A stretch of 64,000 bases of DNA from JABDGM01 sp046349975 (GTDB lineage Bacteria > Planctomycetota > Planctomycetia > Pirellulales > Lacipirellulaceae): contig JAXMBH010000009.1 of the NCBI GenBank assembly GCA_046349975.1, positions 124,001 to 188,000 of the forward strand. Reading direction: 5' to 3'. Below the pieces are notes generated by a model. It saw only the letters and a program-made list of their open reading frames with translations. It was not told where the DNA came from and did not search any database. The position numbers were made by a program, and so were the translations under genes. How positions within the stretch are numbered: position 1 is the first letter of the stretch; every line of letters begins with the position of its first letter. This document shows positions 24,608-34,387 of this stretch, in pieces.

Positions 24608-27577
24608 ATGACGGAACTAACGGCCACCAAACCAAGCCCTGCGCTAAGCAGCCCCAAGCTCAATCGCATACCGCTGGCAACCTATCGCCTGCAGCTAGGA
24701 TCGGACCTCGCGCTCGATCAGGTTACCGCACTCCTGCCGTATTTGGAAAGGCTAGGCATTAGCGACGTGTACTTGTCGCCGCTGTTTCGAGCGCGGGCCG
24801 AGAGCAGCCACGGGTACGATGTGGTCGATCATGGCACGATCGACCCGGCGATCGGCGACATGCAATCCTTCGCGCGAATGGCTGGGGCAGCGCGCGAGAT
24901 GGGGATGGGCGTTCTGCTGGACGTGGTGCCGAACCACATGGGCATCAATGATCCGGCCAACACGTGGTGGAACGATGTGCTGGAAAACGGCGAGGGCTCA
25001 TACTTTGCCGACTTTTTCGATATCGAGTGGCATCCGCACGCTGCGGCCTTGCAAGATAAGATTCTGCTGCCGTTCTTGGGCGACCCATTCGGAAAAGTGC
25101 TCGAAAGCGGCGGATTCAAAGTCGTGTATCGCGAGCGTCGGCTGCAGTTGGAGTACGGTCCGCGGCGCTTTCCGCTCACGCCGCCATCGTGGCCAATCGT
25201 GCTCGAACTCGCGCGCAGCGATGAAGCATTGGCCGGCGACAACAACCCGTCGGCGCGGAGTGATCGGGCCGAATTGAGCAGCATTATCACGCAGCTGCGG
25301 AATTTGCCGCCCGGTTCACAACGCGACCCGGGTTCGATGGACGAGCGTTACCGGGAACAGAAGATCGCGGCTCGCCGATTGGAACGCCTCGTTGCCGAGT
25401 CGCCCGAAGTGCGCGATGCCCTCGATCGTGCATTGAGCCTGATCAATGGCGAGCCTGGCAACGCGCGCAGTTACGATCGGCTGGAGCGGCTGATCGACGA
25501 GCAGTGGTATCGACTCGCGTACTGGCGTGTGGCATCAGACGAAATCAATTATCGACGCTTTTTCGATGTGAACGATCTTGCGGCGATTCGTGTTGATGAT
25601 CCGCGGGTGTTCGAGCAAGTTCACCGCCTGGTGGGCCGGTTGCTTGAAGCGGGCTATGTGACAGGGCTGCGGATCGATCATCCCGATGGCCTACGCGATC
25701 CGCTGGCGTACTTCAAGAGTCTGCAGTCGCTGTATCGCACGTCGAAACCGGGCGACGACCCGGCGAACAACGTATATATCTTGGCTGAGAAGATTCTCTC
25801 TGGCGAAGAGCCGTTGTCGACAGATTGGCCCGTTTCCGGCACAACGGGTTATGACTTACTCAACATCGTTGGGCGAGTGCAAGTCAGCGGCGAAGGGCTA
25901 AATGAGCTCCGATCGATTTATGGGCGGCTGACCGGCATCACGGCGAAGCCTGCCGAAATCGTTTACGAAAGCCGCCGTACGGTGCTGCTGACAACGATGG
26001 CGAGCGAACTCCAGATGCTGGCGGTGCAGCTGTACCGGATTGCCCGGCAGCATCGCGCTTCACGCGATTTTACGCAGCCGGTGCTCGAGCAAGCCTTGCG
26101 CGAAGTGCTGGCGAGCATGACGGTGTATCGCACGTACGCCCGCGGCGATAGTTGGGATATCAGCGAAAATGACTATCGCACCGTGAGCACAGCCGTGCGA
26201 ATGGCCAAGCGGCGAAATCGCACGATGTCCTATTCGGTGTTCGATTTTATCGCGTCGATTCTGCTGCTCGAACATCCGCCCACCTTGTCGCCCGAGCAAG
26301 CCGAGGAGCGGCGCCGTTTCGCGCTCAAATTTCAGCAAGTGAGCGGGCCAGTGGCGGCAAAGGGCGTCGAAGACACGGCGTTTTATCGCTACTACCCGCT
26401 GGCGTCGCTCAACGAAGTCGGCGGCGAGCTCGACGCCAAGGCGCTGGAAGCAGAGGAGTTCCATCGGCTGATGCGACACCGTGTGCAAGCCTGGCCGCAC
26501 TCGATGTGTGGGACCTCGACGCACGACACCAAGCGGGGTGAAGACTTCCGAGCGCGACTGCATGTGCTCAGCGAAATTCCGCACGAATGGGAACAGGCGT
26601 TCGCTCGCTGGCATATGATGAACGCAGCCCGTCGCGGCGAATACGATGGCGAGCCAGTGCCTGATGCCAACGAGGAATACTTTATCTACCAAACGCTCGC
26701 CGGTACTTGGCCGCTGGAGCCGTTTACCGACCATGAACGCGAGTCCTACCGCGACCGCATTCTGCAATACCTGGAAAAGGCGATGCGCGAGGGAAAAGTT
26801 CACACTTCGTGGATGAATCCCTCGGAAGCATACGAGAACGGCCTGAAATCGTTTGTGACGGCGATATTGTCTCCCGATCACCCGTCGTTCGCGAACGACA
26901 TGAGCCAGTTTGTCGCTCGAATTGCGAACGCTGGTTTCGTAAATTCGCTCGGCCAATTATTGCTGAAGATGTCACTGCCGGGCGTCCCCGATTTTTATCG
27001 CGGAACGGAGCTGTGGGACTTTAATCTCGTCGATCCCGACAATCGGCGGCCGGTCGATTACGACACACGCCGTCATCGCTTGAAGAGCCTTTGGTCGGAA
27101 GCCGAGAAGGACCTGTCCGCGTTTGCCCAAGCCCTCGCGGCGCGCTGGCCGGATCCGGATATTAAACTGTGGATCACATCGAGCGGGCTGCAACTTCGCC
27201 GCGAGCTTAATGAGGTGTTTTCGTTGGGCGGTTACATTCCGCTAACCGCGACCGGTCCGGCGGCAGACCATGTGCTGGCTTTCGCACGGCAGACGGCGGA
27301 TCTGGTGGCGATATGCGTTGTCCCGCGCCTGGTAGCCCAATTCGCTCACATAAACAGTATCGGCAGACATTCGCAAGAGTTTGCTGCCGACTGGGAGGGC
27401 ACCCGGCTTTTATTACCCGAGGGCTTCCCCAGCGAATGGTCAAGCTGGTTTACGGGCGAGTCCTTCACGGGGGCAAATTCCGCCAATTCCGGTCAAGAAG
27501 GCGGCGGTACCGCTTTACAGGTTGCCGATTTGTTCGCTATTTTCCCGGTGGCGTTGCTGACCTCTCGGAATCCATAA
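24608..27577 (+). CDS. treY: Malto-oligosyltrehalose synthase
   Basis: This 989-residue GH13 enzyme converts the reducing-end alpha-1,4 bond of maltodextrins to an alpha-1,1 (trehalose) bond. Motifs are the N-terminal PLATYRLQLGSDLALDQVTA, the catalytic barrel VVPNHMGINDP, GLRIDHPDGL (nucleophile Asp), ILAEKILSGEE (acid/base Glu) and STHDTKRGEDFRARL. The length exceeds many homologues because of the helical insert near residues 230-290. ATG 24608 has AGGA upstream and matches the family start. The longer frame from 24479 has no support. It is followed by treX with 12 bp between stop and start, so the two form an operon. Confidence 0.93.
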   Translation: MTELTATKPSPALSSPKLNRIPLATYRLQLGSDLALDQVTALLPYLERLGISDVYLSPLFRARAESSHGYDVVDHGTIDPAIGDMQSFARMAGAAREMGMGVLLDVVPNHMGINDPANTWWNDVLENGEGSYFADFFDIEWHPHAAALQDKILLPFLGDPFGKVLESGGFKVVYRERRLQLEYGPRRFPLTPPSWPIVLELARSDEALAGDNNPSARSDRAELSSIITQLRNLPPGSQRDPGSMDERYREQKIAARRLERLVAESPEVRDALDRALSLINGEPGNARSYDRLERLIDEQWYRLAYWRVASDEINYRRFFDVNDLAAIRVDDPRVFEQVHRLVGRLLEAGYVTGLRIDHPDGLRDPLAYFKSLQSLYRTSKPGDDPANNVYILAEKILSGEEPLSTDWPVSGTTGYDLLNIVGRVQVSGEGLNELRSIYGRLTGITAKPAEIVYESRRTVLLTTMASELQMLAVQLYRIARQHRASRDFTQPVLEQALREVLASMTVYRTYARGDSWDISENDYRTVSTAVRMAKRRNRTMSYSVFDFIASILLLEHPPTLSPEQAEERRRFALKFQQVSGPVAAKGVEDTAFYRYYPLASLNEVGGELDAKALEAEEFHRLMRHRVQAWPHSMCGTSTHDTKRGEDFRARLHVLSEIPHEWEQAFARWHMMNAARRGEYDGEPVPDANEEYFIYQTLAGTWPLEPFTDHERESYRDRILQYLEKAMREGKVHTSWMNPSEAYENGLKSFVTAILSPDHPSFANDMSQFVARIANAGFVNSLGQLLLKMSLPGVPDFYRGTELWDFNLVDPDNRRPVDYDTRRHRLKSLWSEAEKDLSAFAQALAARWPDPDIKLWITSSGLQLRRELNEVFSLGGYIPLTATGPAADHVLAFARQTADLVAICVVPRLVAQFAHINSIGRHSQEFAADWEGTRLLLPEGFPSEWSSWFTGESFTGANSANSGQEGGGTALQVADLFAIFPVALLTSRNP

Positions 27578-27589
27578 AAGGAGATACTA

Positions 27590-29758
27590 ATGCGTGTTTG
27601 GCCGGGACGTTCTTATCCGCTTGGCGCCAGCTGGGATGGCCGCGGCGTCAACTTCGCGCTGTATAGCGAGAACGCCACCAAAGTTGAACTGTGCTTGTTC
27701 AACTCCGCGGAGGATCAGAAAGAATCACAGCGCATCGAACTCACGGAGCACACCGACATGGTGTGGCACATCTATTTGCCCGACTGCCGGCCGGGGCAAC
27801 TCTACGGTTACCGAGTGTATGGGCCGTACGAACCGCAGAACGGCCATCGGTTTAATCCGAACAAGATCCTGCTCGATCCGTACGCCCGAGCGATTGGGCG
27901 CTCGCCGAACTGGACGGAATCGGTTTCCGGTTATGTGCTAGGACACAAGGACCAGGATCTTTCGTTCAGCGAATCGGACAGCGCGGCCGACGCGGCGCTC
28001 GGTTGCGTGATCGACGAGGCATTTACTTGGGGCGACGATCGTCCGCCCAATACCCCGTCGCATCGCACGCTGATCTATGAGATGCACGTGAAGGGCTTCA
28101 CGAAGCTCATGGAGCAAGTGCCAGAGGAGTTTCGCGGCACCTACGCGGGGCTATCGTCGGAGCCGGCAATTCGGTACTTGCGAGAACTTGGCATCACGGC
28201 CGTCGAGTTACTGCCGGTACATGCGCACGCGGACGACCCGATTTTGCTGGGCAAGAAGCTCGTAAATTACTGGGGCTACAACACGATGTCGTTCTTCGCG
28301 CCGGAGCCGCGCTATGCATCGGCGAAAACACCTGCGGAGTCGATTCAAGAATTTAAAACGATGGTCCGCAACCTGCACGACGCAGGCATCGAAGTGATTC
28401 TCGATGTGGTTTACAACCACACATTCGAGGGCAACCAGCTCGGCCCGACGATGTCGTTCCGCGGCATCGACAATGCCAGTTACTACCGCTTATCGCCGCA
28501 GGACCAGCGTTATTACATGGACTTCACTGGTTGCGGCAATACGCTCAATATGCGGAACCCCCGCGTGCTGCAGTTCATCATGGACAGCCTGCGGTACTGG
28601 GTCAGCACGATGCACGTCGATGGCTTCCGCTTCGATCTGGCCAGTACGCTCGCTCGCGAGCTGCACGAAGTCGACAAGTTGGGCGCATTTTTCGACATTA
28701 TCCATCAGGACCCGGTGCTCAGCCAGGTAAAGTTGATTGCCGAACCGTGGGACTTGGGCGAAGGCGGCTACCAGGTCGGCAATTTTCCGATCGGCTGGTC
28801 GGAGTGGAACGGCCGCTACCGCGATACCGTGCGGCGTTTCTGGAAGGGCGATGGCGGCATGGCCTCTGAGTTTGCCACGCGGATCAGCGGTTCGAGCGAC
28901 TTGTACGAATGGAACGGTCGCCGGCCGCATGCCAGCGTGAATTTCATTACCTGCCATGACGGTTTCACGCTCAACGACCTCGTTTCATACGATCACAAGC
29001 ACAACGAAGCCAATGGCGAAGATAATCGCGACGGCGCCAACGACAACGACAGTTGGAACTGCGGCATTGAAGGGCCGACCGACGAGCCGCACGTCGTGGA
29101 GCTGCGCGAAAAGAAAAAGCGGGCGTTCCTGGCGACTCTGATCTTCTCGCAAGGCATTCCGATGCTGCTTGCCGGTGACGAAATTTGCCACACCCAAGGC
29201 GGCAACAACAACGCGTACTGTCAGGATAACGACATCACGTGGCTCAATTGGAAGCTGAACGAGCGGCAGAAGAGCTTGCTGGACTTTACGCGCCGGCTGA
29301 TCTCGATTTACAACGAAGAGCCGACGCTGCATCGCCGCCGGTTCTTCCATGGCAAGTCGCTGCACGGCGATTCGCCGGAAATTGCTTGGCTTGATCCGAC
29401 CGGTAAAGAGATGTCGGCCGAGGCATGGCAGGCGTCGCACGTCCGCTGCCTGGGCGTGCACCTGATCGGCGGCAATATCGACGTCGACGAGTATGGCACT
29501 CCCATCATCGGCGATCACTTGTTGATCTTATTTAACGCCGATCACGAGCAAGAGATTCCGTTCAGTTTACCTAAGCTGAAAGACGCCGGACCATGGGAGC
29601 GGTTGTTCGATACGTCGCAGGGCGTGACGGACGTCGATACGCCAAAGGCGGCCGGTAAAGATGTTTCCATAGCCGAGGCATACAAACTCTCATCGTGCTC
29701 GATGGCCGTGTTTCGCGCGGCGGTTCCGAAGGATCCGGAAACCAATCTTCCGAGCTGA
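27590..29758 (+). CDS. treX: Glycogen debranching enzyme, TreX/GlgX type (copy 2)
   Basis: This 722-residue GH13 isoamylase has an ideal AAGGAG ribosome-binding site before ATG 27590. The N-terminal CBM48-like domain begins RVWPGRSYPLGASWDGRGVN. The barrel carries DVVYNHT, GFRFDLAS (D349), IAEPWDLGEGGYQVG (E385) and TCHDGF (D457). It is directly downstream of treY, so it probably debranches glycogen to give the linear maltodextrins used by TreY and TreZ. A rho-independent terminator follows at 29788. The genome keeps a second, more divergent copy at 596-2722. Confidence 0.92.
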   Translation: MRVWPGRSYPLGASWDGRGVNFALYSENATKVELCLFNSAEDQKESQRIELTEHTDMVWHIYLPDCRPGQLYGYRVYGPYEPQNGHRFNPNKILLDPYARAIGRSPNWTESVSGYVLGHKDQDLSFSESDSAADAALGCVIDEAFTWGDDRPPNTPSHRTLIYEMHVKGFTKLMEQVPEEFRGTYAGLSSEPAIRYLRELGITAVELLPVHAHADDPILLGKKLVNYWGYNTMSFFAPEPRYASAKTPAESIQEFKTMVRNLHDAGIEVILDVVYNHTFEGNQLGPTMSFRGIDNASYYRLSPQDQRYYMDFTGCGNTLNMRNPRVLQFIMDSLRYWVSTMHVDGFRFDLASTLARELHEVDKLGAFFDIIHQDPVLSQVKLIAEPWDLGEGGYQVGNFPIGWSEWNGRYRDTVRRFWKGDGGMASEFATRISGSSDLYEWNGRRPHASVNFITCHDGFTLNDLVSYDHKHNEANGEDNRDGANDNDSWNCGIEGPTDEPHVVELREKKKRAFLATLIFSQGIPMLLAGDEICHTQGGNNNAYCQDNDITWLNWKLNERQKSLLDFTRRLISIYNEEPTLHRRRFFHGKSLHGDSPEIAWLDPTGKEMSAEAWQASHVRCLGVHLIGGNIDVDEYGTPIIGDHLLILFNADHEQEIPFSLPKLKDAGPWERLFDTSQGVTDVDTPKAAGKDVSIAEAYKLSSCSMAVFRAAVPKDPETNLPS

Positions 29759-29787
29759 CGATGTGAGGCGAGGACCGTTGCTTGCAG

Positions 29788-29814
29788 CCGGATGGCGACG
29801 CCTCCGGTTTTTTT
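29788..29814 (+). terminator. Rho-independent terminator after treX
   Basis: A CCGGA-T-GGC / GCC-TCCGG stem with loop GAC is followed by seven T residues, 30 bp after the treX stop. It should end the treY-treX transcript. Confidence 0.85.
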
Positions 29815-29945
29815 ATTCCAGCACCGGGTGCGATCGTCCGAGCCATCGATGGCTCAAGGCACGACAATTGCTCACTCCAACATCAAAGTATGCCGCACCA
29901 AGTTGATTCAATAAGGCACGGCGCCTGGGCATCTGGAGTTGAAAC

Positions 29946-30971
29946 ATGCCGACTAATCGCACACCCAATCTGCTCACGTTTGCGCTGGCTGCGACGGGAA
30001 CTTACTTCGCGGCAAAAGCTGGCTTGGCATTCTATCGGCGCTACGACTTTCGCAACCGCGTAGTGGTCATCACCGGCGGCTCACGCGGATTAGGCCTCGT
30101 GACGGCCCGGCAACTTGCCGCGGAGGGCGCCGTGATTGTTCTCTGTGCGCGCGATGCGACGGAACTCGACTATGCAGTCGACGATATCCGCAAATTGACG
30201 CCGACCGTGGAGGCCTACACCTGCGACCTCACCAAACCGGCGGATATTCGCACGCTATTTCAACGAATTCGCCGCGAGATCGGCTCGGTCGACGTGCTCA
30301 TCAACAACGCGGGCATTATCCAAGTCGGCCCGCTGGAAACGATGACCCTCGATGACTTCCACGAAGCAATGCTAGTGCATTTCTGGGCGCCGCTCTTCTG
30401 CATGTGGCAAGTGCTGCCGGATATGCGTCGCCGCAAGCATGGCCGCATTGTGAACATCTCGTCGATCGGTGGGCAAATCGGAGTGCCGCATTTGGCGCCA
30501 TATTGCGCGAGCAAATTCGCGCTGAACGGCCTCTCGCAAACGATGCACGCCGAACTCGCACAGGATAGCATTTATGTGACCACCGTATGCCCGGGGCTCA
30601 TGCGCACCGGCAGCCCGCGGAACGCCCTCTTCAAAGGCGAGCACCGGGCGGAGTACGCGTGGTTTAGCATCGGCGATGCCTTGCCGTTCGTGACGATGAG
30701 CGCTGAAAGCGCCGCGCGGCAGATCGTGAGCGCGTGCCGCTATGGTCGTCCGAAAGTCACGCTCTCCTGGCCGGCGAAGTTGGCGGCCTGCGCCAGTGAA
30801 CTAGCGCCCGACTTGACGGCCGAACTCTCCGCCACAGTCGCCGGCTTTTTGCCGAGCGCCGGCGGCATCGGACGCAACTCGGCCAAGGGACACCAGTCGC
30901 AGTCGCACTGGTCGCCTTCGGTGCTCACGACGCTCAATGAGCGTGCTGCAGCACGCAATAACGAGCTCTAA
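29946..30971 (+). CDS. Short-chain dehydrogenase/reductase with N-terminal anchor
   Basis: This 341-residue oxidoreductase carries the SDR cofactor motif VVITGGSRGLGLVTARQLAA (TGxxxGxG), NNAG (VLINNAGIIQVGPLE), and the catalytic Ser plus YxxxK set (NISSIGGQIG, then APYCASKFALNG). The first roughly 35 residues are hydrophobic (LLTFALAATGTYFAAKAGLA) and may anchor it to the membrane. About 60 C-terminal residues beyond the SDR fold are unassigned. No substrate can be inferred. It converges on argJ with a 16-bp spacer and follows the treX terminator, so it is its own unit. Confidence 0.85.
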   Translation: MPTNRTPNLLTFALAATGTYFAAKAGLAFYRRYDFRNRVVVITGGSRGLGLVTARQLAAEGAVIVLCARDATELDYAVDDIRKLTPTVEAYTCDLTKPADIRTLFQRIRREIGSVDVLINNAGIIQVGPLETMTLDDFHEAMLVHFWAPLFCMWQVLPDMRRRKHGRIVNISSIGGQIGVPHLAPYCASKFALNGLSQTMHAELAQDSIYVTTVCPGLMRTGSPRNALFKGEHRAEYAWFSIGDALPFVTMSAESAARQIVSACRYGRPKVTLSWPAKLAACASELAPDLTAELSATVAGFLPSAGGIGRNSAKGHQSQSHWSPSVLTTLNERAAARNNEL

Positions 30972-30987
30972 GTTGCAGCGAGCGCGA

Positions 30988-32214
30988 TCACGTGTGGTAG
31001 TCGGCATTGAGCCGGACGTACTCGGCCGTTAAATCCGTTGTCCAGAACCGCGCGCACGCTTTTCCCTCTTCAAGAATGAGCACGATGCTCGTGTCGCGGT
31101 CGCCGGCGATTGACTTTGAAACGGCATCGGCATCAAAATCCACCGGCGCGCCTCGCTCGTAAAGCAGCAGCCCATTGAGGTGCAGCGTGACCTTCGACGG
31201 ATCGAATGGCACGCCCGCATAGCCGGCTGCCGACACGATGCGACCCCAATTGGGGTCGGCGCCGGCGATGGCCGTTTTCACGAGCGGGCTATCGGCAATC
31301 GTCTTACCGATCCGCAACGCGTCTTGCCGCGAGCGGCAGCCGTGCACTTCCACCGTGATGAGATGAGTGGCGCCTTCGCCGTCGGCGGGAATTGATTGGG
31401 CCAGGTCCTCGCACACTTCGAACAACGTGGTGCGGAAGTCTTCGAGGCCCTTGCCCGACAGCGGCACGACGGTGTCATCGATGCGGGCCGCGTCGCCGCC
31501 AGCCGCCGCGGCGCCGTTGGCAAGCAGGATGACCGTATCGTTCGTGCTCATGTGGCCGTCGACACTGATGCAATGGAACGACTCATCAACGGCATCGACG
31601 AGGGCCGCTTGGGCGTCCTGCTTGCGCAGGCAGGCGTCGGTCATCACCACGGAAAGCATGGTCGCCATGTTAGGACCGATCATTGCCGCGCCCTTGGCGA
31701 TGCCAGTAATGCGCGTGGGAATGCCGCCGATCGCAACCTCCCGGCCACGGAGCTTCGGAACGGTGTCGGTCGTCATGATGCCGCGGGCGGCTCGGTCCAG
31801 CGACTCCTCGTCGTGCCCCAATTGCTTCGCCGCGGCTTCGATGCCGGCGCGGATCTTGTCCATCGGCATCATGGCGCCGATAACGCCCGTCGACATCACC
31901 AGTGCCTGTTCCGGCCGGGCGCCAACCGCCTCGGCAGCCCACGCGGCCATCTGCTGTGCGTCCGCATCGCCTTGATCGCCCGTGCACGCGTTCGCACAAC
32001 CGGAGTTGATCGCAACGACACGAATCGAGTCGCTCGGCGTGCGCTCACGATCGAACTTCACGGGCGCGGCACACACCAGGTTTCTGGTGTACACGCCGGC
32101 CGCCACGGCAGGCCGATCGGAAACGATGAGCGACAAATCGAGCTTTGAGTCGTTCCGCTTAACGCCGGAGTACACACCAGCGGCTCGAAATCCTTGAGGG
32201 AGTCGGAGTGACAT
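30988..32214 (-). CDS. argJ: Bifunctional ornithine acetyltransferase/N-acetylglutamate synthase
   Basis: This 408-residue enzyme recycles the acetyl group in the cyclic arginine pathway, transferring it from N-acetylornithine to glutamate. Visible features are the N-terminal GFRAAGVYSGVK, VAINSGCANACTGDQG, the self-cleavage region KGAAMIGPNMATMLSVVMTD (cleavage before the Thr of MATML, which becomes the nucleophile) and the C-terminal AGADPNWGRIVSAAGY. It is the downstream partner of argC on the same strand (79-bp spacer), probably one arginine-biosynthesis operon. In that pathway ArgC supplies the semialdehyde intermediate upstream of acetylornithine. Confidence 0.95.
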   Translation of the reverse strand: MSLRLPQGFRAAGVYSGVKRNDSKLDLSLIVSDRPAVAAGVYTRNLVCAAPVKFDRERTPSDSIRVVAINSGCANACTGDQGDADAQQMAAWAAEAVGARPEQALVMSTGVIGAMMPMDKIRAGIEAAAKQLGHDEESLDRAARGIMTTDTVPKLRGREVAIGGIPTRITGIAKGAAMIGPNMATMLSVVMTDACLRKQDAQAALVDAVDESFHCISVDGHMSTNDTVILLANGAAAAGGDAARIDDTVVPLSGKGLEDFRTTLFEVCEDLAQSIPADGEGATHLITVEVHGCRSRQDALRIGKTIADSPLVKTAIAGADPNWGRIVSAAGYAGVPFDPSKVTLHLNGLLLYERGAPVDFDADAVSKSIAGDRDTSIVLILEEGKACARFWTTDLTAEYVRLNADYHT

Positions 32215-32293
32215 GAGGCGGGAGAGAGGGGGGCTAGGGGCTGGTTAATACTTTGGCGAGCCGGAAGCGTAAGCGGCGGGAGTTTCGCTCGCG

Positions 32294-33304
32294 CTACCTC
32301 AACGCCGTCGTTTCCTCAAATCCGTACATCAAATTGAAATTCTGCACGGCGGCGCCGCTCGCGCCTTTCACAAGATTATCGATTACGCTGATGGCAACCA
32401 CGCGCCCGCGAACGCTGCGGACGGTAATGTTGCAGAAGTTCGTATGGCTCACGTGCTTCGTCGCCGGCAGGTTTTTCGAGATGCGCACGAACGGTTCGTC
32501 GGCGTAAAACTCTTCGAAGATGCGCAGCAACGAAGGTTCGGTGAACTCGCCAGTCGGCTCGGCGTAGCACGTCGACAGGATGCCGCGATCCATGGGAATG
32601 AGGTGCGGCGTGAACACGACGCGCACCTCAGCGTCGGCGACATCGCTCAGCACTTGGTCGATTTCCGGCATGTGGCGGTGCGTGCCGACTCCATACGCCG
32701 ATACGCTTTCGTTGCACTCGGGATAGTGGAACGCCGGCTTGGGCTCACGGCCGCCGCCGCTCACGCCGCTCTTGCTGTCGATGATGATGCCGCGCGGCAG
32801 AATCGCGCCGGCCCGCAACAGCGGAGCCAGAGCAAGGATTGCGGAAGTCGGGTAACAGCCGGGATTCGCCACGAGATCGGCCGACTGAATTCGCTCGCGA
32901 TAGATTTCCGGCAGGCCGTAGACGGTCGTCGGCAATCGGGCTGGGTCTGGGTGCTCGGTCGTGTACCATTGTTCGTATTCGTCGACGCGGTTGAGGCGGT
33001 AATCGGCGCTGAGGTCGATCACTTTCTTGCCGCGAGGCAAGAGTTCGGCAACAGCCGCGGCGCTGGCCCCATGCGGCAGGCAGCAAAACACGCAGTCGGC
33101 CCGCTCGGCCACTTCAGCGGCCGAGAGATTCTCCAGGGCAAGGTCCAAACGGTCCGCCAGCGACGGATGCACTTCGCCAACCGGCCTGGCATCGGTTTGG
33201 CGGGTCGTGAGGGCCGTGATTCGCACTTCGGGATGGCGCAGCAGGAGCTTCATAAGCTCGAGTGCCGAATAGCCAGATGCGCCAAGAATGCCAACGCGAA
33301 TCAT
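32294..33304 (-). CDS. argC: N-acetyl-gamma-glutamyl-phosphate reductase
   Basis: This 336-residue enzyme reduces N-acetylglutamyl phosphate to the semialdehyde with NADPH. It starts at MIRVGILGASGYSALELMKL (GxxGxxG Rossmann loop). The catalytic Cys is in LVANPGCYPTSAI, and the His-containing region GTHRHMPEIDQVLS is present. I preferred ATG 33304 over the longer frame to 33430, whose extra 42 residues match nothing in the family. The downstream neighbour is argJ. The spacer between them contains a CGAGCCGGAAGCGTAAGCGG stretch that resembles a dispersed repeat. Confidence 0.94.
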   Translation of the reverse strand: MIRVGILGASGYSALELMKLLLRHPEVRITALTTRQTDARPVGEVHPSLADRLDLALENLSAAEVAERADCVFCCLPHGASAAAVAELLPRGKKVIDLSADYRLNRVDEYEQWYTTEHPDPARLPTTVYGLPEIYRERIQSADLVANPGCYPTSAILALAPLLRAGAILPRGIIIDSKSGVSGGGREPKPAFHYPECNESVSAYGVGTHRHMPEIDQVLSDVADAEVRVVFTPHLIPMDRGILSTCYAEPTGEFTEPSLLRIFEEFYADEPFVRISKNLPATKHVSHTNFCNITVRSVRGRVVAISVIDNLVKGASGAAVQNFNLMYGFEETTALR

Positions 33305-33305
33305 G

Positions 33306-33345
33306 ATGGTAGGTCGGGTAGGGTGGGCACCGCCCACCGGCGGGA
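33306..33345. repeat. Small GC-rich palindrome before argC
   Basis: A segment around GTAGGGTGGGCACCGCCCAC, with a GTGGGC-AC-CGCCCAC stem, lies immediately upstream of the argC start codon (33304). It has the look of a dispersed palindrome, but only one copy was seen in the window. Confidence 0.4.
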
Positions 33346-33550
33346 ATGGAAATACTGCGGGCAGAAGCCACTCACAAACTGTGCGGCAGCAGAGCCTCGC
33401 ATTGTAGCGGCGGCGATGCTTAACCGCCATGCCCTGAACGCCTTGCGGAAAGAGACAGCGAGGGTTCTAGTGGGGTTCGCCCGCCCATTGATACGCGTTT
33501 GGGCGGGGGTGCACATTGAAGCTCTTTCGGCCAATCGGACGCTTCGTTTG

Positions 33551-34351
33551 ATGCTCGAAATCCTGTACGACCATGGCCCCTGCCTCGTAATCAACAAGCC
33601 GGCCGGCATTCTTACGCAGGCGCCCGCCGGCATCGATAGCCTCGAAGTGCAGGTGAAGGCGTTCTATCGCGCGCGTGAGCAAAAGGAGGGCGATATCTAC
33701 CTGGGTCTGCCGCACCGGCTGGATCGACCCGTCTCCGGTGCGATCGTGTTTGCGCGACACGTACGGGCGGCGCAGCGACTAAGTTCGCAGTTCGAGAATC
33801 GTACGGTCACCAAAATCTATTGGGCCGTGGTGGAAGGCGAGGTTGCAGACGACGAAGGTGTGTGGACAGATCACCTGCATAAACGCCACGGCATGCCGCA
33901 ATCGATCGTCGTGCCCGCAGATGACCCGCGCGGGAAGATCGCGATCATGCGCTACAGGGTGCGTGGCCGCTACATCGCCGACCCGTTCCGGGCCGGCGGA
34001 GCTGAGGCAGTGCTGACCGCGAACTTCGGGGGCACGGAAAGCCGGAATGTCGGCCCCAGCCCGGAGGGCTGGGCTAGGTACACATGGCTCGAAATTGAAC
34101 TTGAAACTGGCCGCACACACCAGATTCGCGTGCAATGCGCGTCTCGCGGCCACGCCGTGGTCGGCGATGCACAGTACGGTTCAACGCGGCAATTTGGCGA
34201 ACAATTCGCAGACGAGCGGCTGCGGGCAATCGCGTTGCACGCGCGACAACTTGGGTTCAATCATCCGATGACCAGAGCGCCTGTCGATATCCTGGCGCCG
34301 TTGCCGCCGGCGTGGAGCGAACTGCTGGGCCGCGAATTTACCGAAGGTTGA
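33551..34351 (+). CDS. RluA-family pseudouridine synthase with internal insertion
   Basis: This 266-residue protein should isomerise uridine in rRNA or tRNA. Domain order: LYDHGPCLVINKPAGILTQA at the N-terminus, the catalytic motif GLPHRLDRPVSGAIVF (Asp of HRLD), and the RluA C-terminal signature LEIELETGRTHQIRVQC followed by GHAVVGDAQYGS. Residues about 142-177 (from ATCGCC at 33974 to about 34079) have no counterpart in the core family and contain a perfect 8-bp hairpin in the DNA, so they look like an in-frame insertion. The S4 domain is absent, as in the RluA/TruC short forms. ATG 33551 (MLEILYDHG) is preferred. The very long frame from 32444 is antisense to argC. Confidence 0.88.
   Translation: MLEILYDHGPCLVINKPAGILTQAPAGIDSLEVQVKAFYRAREQKEGDIYLGLPHRLDRPVSGAIVFARHVRAAQRLSSQFENRTVTKIYWAVVEGEVADDEGVWTDHLHKRHGMPQSIVVPADDPRGKIAIMRYRVRGRYIADPFRAGGAEAVLTANFGGTESRNVGPSPEGWARYTWLEIELETGRTHQIRVQCASRGHAVVGDAQYGSTRQFGEQFADERLRAIALHARQLGFNHPMTRAPVDILAPLPPAWSELLGREFTEG
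33974..34079 (+). repeat. Putative repeat insertion in the rluA coding region
   Basis: This stretch encodes about 35 residues absent from typical RluA proteins and holds CCCAGCCC-GGA-GGGCTGGG (34055-34073). The same kind of CTGGGCTA motif occurs downstream near 42769. It is read here as a palindromic element that entered the gene in frame. Confidence 0.4.
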
Positions 34352-34387
34352 ATGATTTACCGAAGGATGAATGAAGCCAGCCGCTGA

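Noticed and set aside
32444..33550. N-terminal extension of the RluA frame
   Set aside because: It is antisense to argC, and the family homology starts at MLEILYDHG (33551).
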